From: Acanthosoma haemorrhoidale
Taxonomy: Eukaryota; Arthropoda; Insecta; Hemiptera; Acanthosomatidae
Direction: 5' to 3'
Assembly (NCBI GenBank): GCA_930367205.1
Contig: OV884011.1
Location: 171,689,226 to 171,753,225 of the forward strand
DNA length: 64,000 nucleotides
In this document: positions 58,714 through 64,000 of the stretch, piece after piece
Numbering within the stretch: the first letter of the stretch is position 1
How the letters are laid out: each line of letters starts with the position of its first letter
The notes under the pieces: generated by a model
The model's input: the letters and a program-made list of their open reading frames with translations, nothing else
What the model was told of the DNA's origin: nothing
Database searches by the model: none
Program-made: the position numbers and the translations under genes

Positions 58714-60849
58714 TTAATAAGGCCCACTTCCGGTGTTGCTGCTTGGGTAGCCACCCTGCCTATTGGATGCACTGTATCCTGTTGTGCTGCCGCTGTAGCC
58801 TCCTGCTGAACCACCATAGCCTCCTGCTGATCCACCGTATCCTCCTGCTGACGCACCGTATCCTCCTGCTGACGCGGCATAGCCGCCTGCTGAACCACCA
58901 TATCCACCCGCTGAACCACCATATCCACCTGCTGAACCACCATATCCGCCAGCTGATCCGTAGTTACCGGATCCGAATGCGTTTCCGGTGTCTTGGTAGC
59001 TGATCCTTGGTTTGTACCCTTCAAGATCGGCAGTGTATTCAACTAGTTGTCTCTTACCATCGGGAAGAAGAACGTGATAGGATCCTCGTGTGTTGTCACC
59101 GTCGCGGGCTTCTTCATGTCCAAATTCAACATTGTATTCAGGAGCGTTTACTTCGTAGTTAAATTCATATTTCGCTGGAGTCTAAAAAACAAATTATTAT
59201 TATTATTTACATCTATGGCGTTGAAACCCATTTTTGAAAGCATTATTCTCGAATCATTAAAAACCTACCGACTGATCATCGTAACCACCTTGCCCGTATC
59301 CACCGGCTCCATACGATCCATAACCAGACTGACTATATCCTTGTTGTCCAGTACCTGGAGCACCGTAGTTAGACGATGGGATGCGTGATTGACCTCCAAA
59401 TCCAGATCCTGGAGCACCATAAGAAGAAGAAGGCGTCCTCGGGGCTCCATACAGGCCGGATGGAGATCCAACGCGACCTCCAAATTGGGATGATGGTGCA
59501 CCGTATTGGGATGATGGGGCACCGTACTGGGATGACGGGGCACCGTATTGGGATGATGGAGCACCGTATTGAGAAGATGGGGCACCGTATTGGGATGATG
59601 GAGCTCCATATTGGGATGATGGGGTACCGTACTGTGATGAGGGGGCACCGTACTGTGATGAGGGGGCACCGTACTGTGATGAGGGGGCACCGTATTGGGA
59701 TGATGGAGCTCCATATTGGGATGATGGGGCACCGTATTGGGAAGATGGGCCACCAGCACGGCGTCCAAACTGGGATGATGTAGCTCCGAACTGTGATGAT
59801 GGGGCACCGTAGGAAGACGATGGCCCAGCTATGGCTTTACTGTTTCCTATACCTCCCGCTACAGCAGGGAGATATGTGTTGACTGGAGGTTCTGCGATCA
59901 CAGCACAGACACACGAAGCCACCAGAAGTAAAACCTGAAAATGACACTAAATGTGAAATTAAAATTTCATGGCATAAAATTATACTTGAAGCATGCGAGA
60001 ATAACATAATAGATGTTGATATTACTTCGAATGAGCTTATAATATTTATTCTTCTATCAGTTTATGTAATAATAAAATAAAAGCGAATTTTGTAAAATAC
60101 CTTATCTGATAAAATAAAATTAAGATAAAATAAGAAAATTCATTTCGAAAAATTACAAGACACCTTTCCCGTAGAATAAGTAATGCTCATTTCCCAAAGA
60201 TATGTATAAGCGGTGAAGAAGGAATGAGTCTATGGAAAATGTTTACCTATCTTATGTATTTATAGGTTCTTTAGTTTATCAACGAAGTAAAAATGAATTC
60301 ACAAATTTATTTTCACCTATTTTTTTCTTATAGGGCAATGAATTTTTTTTTCAAAATTGGTGATCTTTGATAAGTAAGTAATAAGAAATTGTTAGATGGG
60401 TTGTGTAATTGACGATTGAATATATCAGTAGAATTGAATAATGTTAATATGTTTAGGTTTTGAGCATTGACTGGAACGGGTGCGCGTACCATAGCGTAGG
60501 TTCAAATGAGTCGGTGCGGGGTTCTACAAGGAGCCAGATTTTATTTCATAGTAACCCCCCTAAAATATAACAATCCCACTTTTGCTAGAAAAATTGGGCA
60601 ACCCCGGCTAATAGCCCACTATTACTGCTAATACTGCTAACGTTGGCATAACGAATGTAAAATCAACCACAAATGTATGGTACAAAAATAAAAATTGTAA
60701 TAAAATTATGCATAATGATGTATCACATTGCATAATATCCATAATGCAATTATTTAATTTTGAAGAAATTGAAAAAAATAACAATTTTTTAAAACTAAAT
60801 ATTTTATTTGTGCGATGATATACTGAAATCGGTGACCTACCTTGGCCAT
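58714..60849 (-). CDS. Pro-resilin-like cuticular protein, RR-2 family (gene F, chimeric)
   Basis: Exons 60841-60849 (Met-Ala-Lys), 59269-59934 and 58714-59181; introns of 906 and 87 bp, GT-AG, phase 0. The product is about 380 residues. It has a signal peptide (VLLLVASCVCAVIA, then EPPVNTYLPAVAGG), then SSQFGATSSQFGRRAGG, which is unique to this gene, then about 13-14 regular GAPSSQY heptads. The VGSPSGLYGAPRTPSSS linker and GYDDQS follow. RR-2 starts at residue 226, with about eight GYGGSAG-type heptads and a GSGPY end. Its 3' half matches genes C-E very closely; its promoter, intron 1 and N-terminal coding part are diverged. That indicates an exchange inside the repeat coding region. Role inferred as for gene C. 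Confidence 0.9.
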
Positions 60850-60896
60850 GTTGAGAAGATGAAAGGAAGATGATTTGAGCTTGAAGAAGAGTTGAG

Positions 60897-60972
60897 TATA
60901 TATACCAAGGGGTAGTGCTGGAGGGGGCAACTACGGAGGGTTGCATCAGAGCCAGACTAACACGAAAACTCG
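60897..60972 (-). promoter_or_regulatory. Core promoter of gene F
   Basis: TATATATA at 60897-60904, 48 nt upstream of the ATG. Upstream, on the minus strand, are CGAGTTTTCGTGTT, TGATGCAACC and CCCCCTCCAGCACTACCCCT, although the surrounding sequence differs from genes C-E. Confidence 0.78.
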
Positions 60973-60974
60973 GG

Positions 60975-62325
60975 CTTCTAAAGGCCTGAAAGGAAAAATT
61001 TTAAATGCGATCATAATTCTGAAATGTGATAAATGTTTTTTCTTAGTGGAATTTTAGTTAAAAAATTAAGAACACTGTATTTTCCTATTTATAATAGTAA
61101 TCCTTCAAGGGACCAACATTGCATTAAAGGTAATACAAAAATAATCCCTGATGAAAGTGACTCTGAATTAATTTAGTTATGTTTTTTTTTTTTTATTAAA
61201 AATAACATAATCTGAAATATACTATTTCCACCCCAAGTCATCTATTATTCGCGAGCCTAACAGAGAGATTTATAATGTCATCAAAAAAGTATTAGACTAC
61301 ATATAGAACCCTTTTTAAAAATGCAGTTAGAAAATTTATTTATTTATATTTTTAACATCTATTATTTCAGGTCATCAGTAGGTTACGAAATATTTTTATT
61401 CAAATTTTAATCCATGAAAAATAGGCAATTTCTGTCAGGCGATGTTAAGTCCTGCCAAGGGAAGGGGACTTCTCCCCTAATGTCTATATGTTGTCCAGGT
61501 CTTCTGGTTTTTTGTTTTAGTTTTGATTGGTATTTTTTTCTGATGCTTTGCCAGCTGTGGGATAACTTGATGTACTTATTTCATCCCAAAGCTGTAAAGT
61601 TATATCTGATATTTTGGCAGTCCGGTCGAACCCATTATATCACCAATTTTATCAAGGCCATTAATTTCAGACGCCAAACCCTTAAATACACTCTAGTAGC
61701 CACTGAAAATTGTTTAGGTTTGTTCTTTTCAAGTGCTGGGATATTGGAAAGTTTTCAAGATCTTGATTGGGCTATGATGTTTCGTCCGATTTAATTCTCT
61801 TTAGCTACTCCATTTCCCAAATACAATTTCATAAAGAACTTTGAACATCTGTATATACCTCTTTAAAATCTGATTATTTATAAAAGCTGGCGATTTTCAC
61901 TTTCTTTGAAGAGCTTTAACCCCTGAAAATATTGTGAACACTCACCAGTGCACTGTAAACGACTGAACTTAATTCTCCTTTTCACTGTGATTAGTTTAAT
62001 CTTAATAAGCTACTAATCTACTAAACTAGTCTAGTTTATGTGAGTTCTGTATTAGGTTATTAATATCCTATGGTCAGCTCTTCGATTTATAACTGAAATC
62101 ATTTTCAAAATATTTATGATTCTTACAGAGTTTAGACTTGCGAAACAAGTGTAGGATAGGTTTATCAAAAATTGTATAGAAAATTTAAGAATTTAATTCT
62201 TTTTTCTCAGGTTTAAAAATGGTTTTAATTTTGTATAGAAATTTTATCAGGGTTTTTTCGTAAGACGCTTTACTTTAAAATATAAAATGAATTTGAACGG
62301 GAGTATCCCACATAAGAAAATGTTG
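60975..62325. other. Non-coding; one unexplained open frame
   Basis: A + strand frame at 61414-61794 is open for 126 codons but has an odd composition (Phe/Leu/Cys-rich) and no motif I recognise. The opposite strand reads like a broken, Lys-rich fragment, perhaps of a transposon. No function is proposed. Confidence 0.35.
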
Positions 62326-62670
62326 TTAAATTATTGTTATTTTCAAGGATGAGTCCATAATATTGTCATCTTCAGGATGTTCGAGGAGAATTGTTATATG
62401 TGTTACTCCATGTGATATATTTAGTGATAAGTATGTCACATTATTCCCCGGAGCGATAAGAATATTAATATGAGTGTATATCTGTTTTTCCGGAGAATAA
62501 GCAGGTAAGTCTAGAATTAAATATTTTATGGCAACATTATTATAAAAATGAGCTGTAAACAAAACCCATTTCTCCCCCAGGTGAACAAAACCTACCCATC
62601 CGTGTAAGTACACTAATCTTCTTTTCACGTCAGTTCGAGTAAGCTGGATTTTATTTGAAGGCACAGGTAC
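62326..62670 (-). CDS. Possible terminal exon of an unidentified gene
   Basis: On the minus strand a pyrimidine-rich acceptor (TCAATTTCAG) at 62671-62680 is followed by 345 nt in phase 0 that stay open for 114 codons to a TAA at 62326-62328. The content is protein-like: IQLTRTDVKRRLVYLHG, WVGFVHLGEKWVLFTAHF, then alternating hydrophobic residues suggesting beta-strands, with NVTYLSLNISH giving two possible N-glycosylation sites, which would suit a secreted or lumenal protein. I do not recognise the family. The preceding exon was not identified; it could lie beyond 62.7 kb or outside the window. Confidence 0.4.
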   Translation of the reverse strand, partial: VPVPSNKIQLTRTDVKRRLVYLHGWVGFVHLGEKWVLFTAHFYNNVAIKYLILDLPAYSPEKQIYTHINILIAPGNNVTYLSLNISHGVTHITILLEHPEDDNIMDSSLKITII

Positions 62671-62699
62671 CTGAAATTGATATTACCTAACTTGCATTA

Positions 62700-64000
62700 T
62701 TGACAGCTAGCTTTTTCCTGCTTATAAAGTCTTCCTAATAAACTATTGATTTACGGTTATTAATGGAACTTTAATGCTTATAAATTAAAATGTTACTTCG
62801 CTAAATCTTTGTATTTTATGTTTATAACGAGTTTGTATATCGGTGATGATTTATTATTATTTTATGTTTGAAGTCTTGATGTCTACAATTCGCAAAGATT
62901 TTAAAATTAAGTCTGAGGAAGGGCCGTATCACAATAAAGCGAGTGTGGTTGTTTTGAGGATTGTTTTTAATTGTCTATTGAAATAAAGAAACAGCTTGTA
63001 AATTAACTGCTTCGCGTGTCCTAAAGTGGAGGTGAGTTTTTATATAAAGTTAATCCAATGGCTGATATTTAATTGGAAACTTTTTCTTTCCGGTCTTTAT
63101 TGGGTACAAATAAATGCAGTCATATTTTTATTTTACAATATTTCATTGAATACATGCGTACGTTCTGCTTACCGTCAGGCTTGGTTTCACTAACAAAAGA
63201 TAAATATGTTTAAAGAATGGTATGCGTAGGGGCCTTTAGAATTTCTATTAATATTGAATGTGAATGAATTAACGATTTAAAAGAAAATAATGATTAAAAA
63301 AAAAACAATGTTAATGTCATCTAGATTCAAAATTCAAAAATTAAATATGCAAAAGAACCATAAAAATATGTTTTATGAGTTTAAAAGTATCTTAAAAAAT
63401 TGTTAAATGATCAATAAGGGGGGGGGTATTCGTACAATAGCTAAGCGTCGTATCCTAAAATATTGAGAATCACATAAAATTCCTGGTCACTGTAGATTTT
63501 TATTTTATTTTTTTTAAATATTTCTGAAAAGATGCCAAACATGGTTTCTATTCTGAACCAGGTCTTGGAGTTGCAAATGTTTTGGATGTTTTTCCAGGTT
63601 TTAATAGGAATAGGAAGTTCGTAGGTGCTTTTCAAACGTGGCTGAAGAAATTTTTAAGTGGCGAAATAAGCCTGGCGAGGAAGCCACGACTTGGAGCGTT
63701 ATGATCTCGAACATTTCAGGGAAGCTGTGACCAGCACAGCAGTGTTTGGAAACTTCTTAGTAGGGCGTTTCTTTTTATTAATTTTTAACCTGTATGGTTA
63801 CACAAAATATGGTAGATAATGTTTATTTTTCGCTTTACAGTTACAATAACATAAATCAAAACTTAATATTACTTCCGTCACATGTAAATAAAAAAAAAAC
63901 AAATACAGAAGAAAATTATTTCATGTAAATAAAAAAAGGTGAGTCGTATCACACCTTGATCAATAGTCCTAAAAATAAAAATAAAATAATTAAGATATTT
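62700..64000. other. Non-coding or unresolved
   Basis: No supported exon. A possible donor on the minus strand (ACG|GTAAGC near 63165) and a Lys/Ile-rich minus frame at 63635-63441 were noted but cannot be assigned. Confidence 0.35.

Larger units (their letters stand above)
56130..59490. repeat. Partial tandem unit 4 (ends inside exon 2 of gene F)
   Basis: Homology to units 1-3 begins at the usual point and continues through the LINE fragment, the 3' flank, exon 3, intron 2 and the 3' part of exon 2 of gene F. It is then lost in the heptad repeats. Intron 1 of gene F differs in length (906 bp) and sequence from the others. Confidence 0.75.

Noticed and set aside
22246..60849. Calling these genes resilin itself
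   Set aside because: The RR-2 domain is close to pro-resilin, but the N-terminal repeat is GAPSSQY rather than the classical resilin repeat and there are six copies; 'pro-resilin-like' is as far as the sequence goes.
1..64000. CRISPR arrays, bacterial operons, riboswitches, rRNA genes
   Set aside because: None seen. Base composition, introns and transposon types indicate an insect nuclear genome; the regular repeats are protein-coding heptads or LINE UTR repeats.

Overview
The window is AT-rich eukaryotic DNA from an insect genome. Evidence: spliced genes with GT-AG introns and TATA boxes, AATAAA polyadenylation signals, cuticular proteins with the Rebers-Riddiford (RR-2) chitin-binding domain, mariner-type DNA transposons and Jockey-clade LINE retrotransposons. 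The order of insect cannot be fixed from the sequence alone.

The gene content is a tandem cluster of six pro-resilin-like cuticular protein genes, all on the minus strand: A (22246-23734), B (29723-31390), C (39786-41905), D (46417-48306), E (52591-54479) and F (58714-60849). All six share one architecture. A 9-nt coding exon 1 encodes only Met-Ala-Lys. Exon 2 encodes the rest of the signal peptide and an elastic-type repeat (heptad GAPSSQY). Exon 3 encodes the RR-2 domain and a second Gly-rich repeat (heptad GYGGSAG). Each gene has a TATATATA box about 47-60 nt upstream of its ATG, embedded in a promoter block conserved across all six. The predicted products are secreted, cysteine-free, Tyr/Gly/Ser/Pro-rich matrix proteins that would bind chitin through RR-2 and could be crosslinked through tyrosines.

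Layout. 1-22 kb is gene-poor: LINE 3' fragments (1.0-1.4, 14.5-15.3, 16.2-17.0, 19.0-19.5 kb), a mariner remnant (3.9-4.2 kb), an internally deleted Tc1/mariner-superfamily element with long terminal inverted repeats and an open reading frame (6038-6880), two tRNA-like SINE heads, a 210-bp MITE (20038-20247) and two possible exons of an unidentified gene (17.3 and 18.0 kb). 22-31 kb holds genes A and B, separated by a nearly complete but frameshifted mariner (26388-27679). 32.7-36.9 kb is a Jockey-type LINE that has lost the core of its reverse transcriptase. From 36.93 kb, a unit of 6.2-6.6 kb is repeated three times in full and a fourth time in part; each copy carries one cuticular gene (C, D, E, and the 3' half of F) plus a LINE fragment. 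61-64 kb is mostly non-coding, with one possible terminal exon (62326-62670, minus).

The most informative signals are evolutionary. The gene family has expanded recently by unequal exchange. Copy similarities switch inside the coding repeats of exon 2, producing chimeric and mosaic genes, while the promoter block and the RR-2 exon are held nearly constant.
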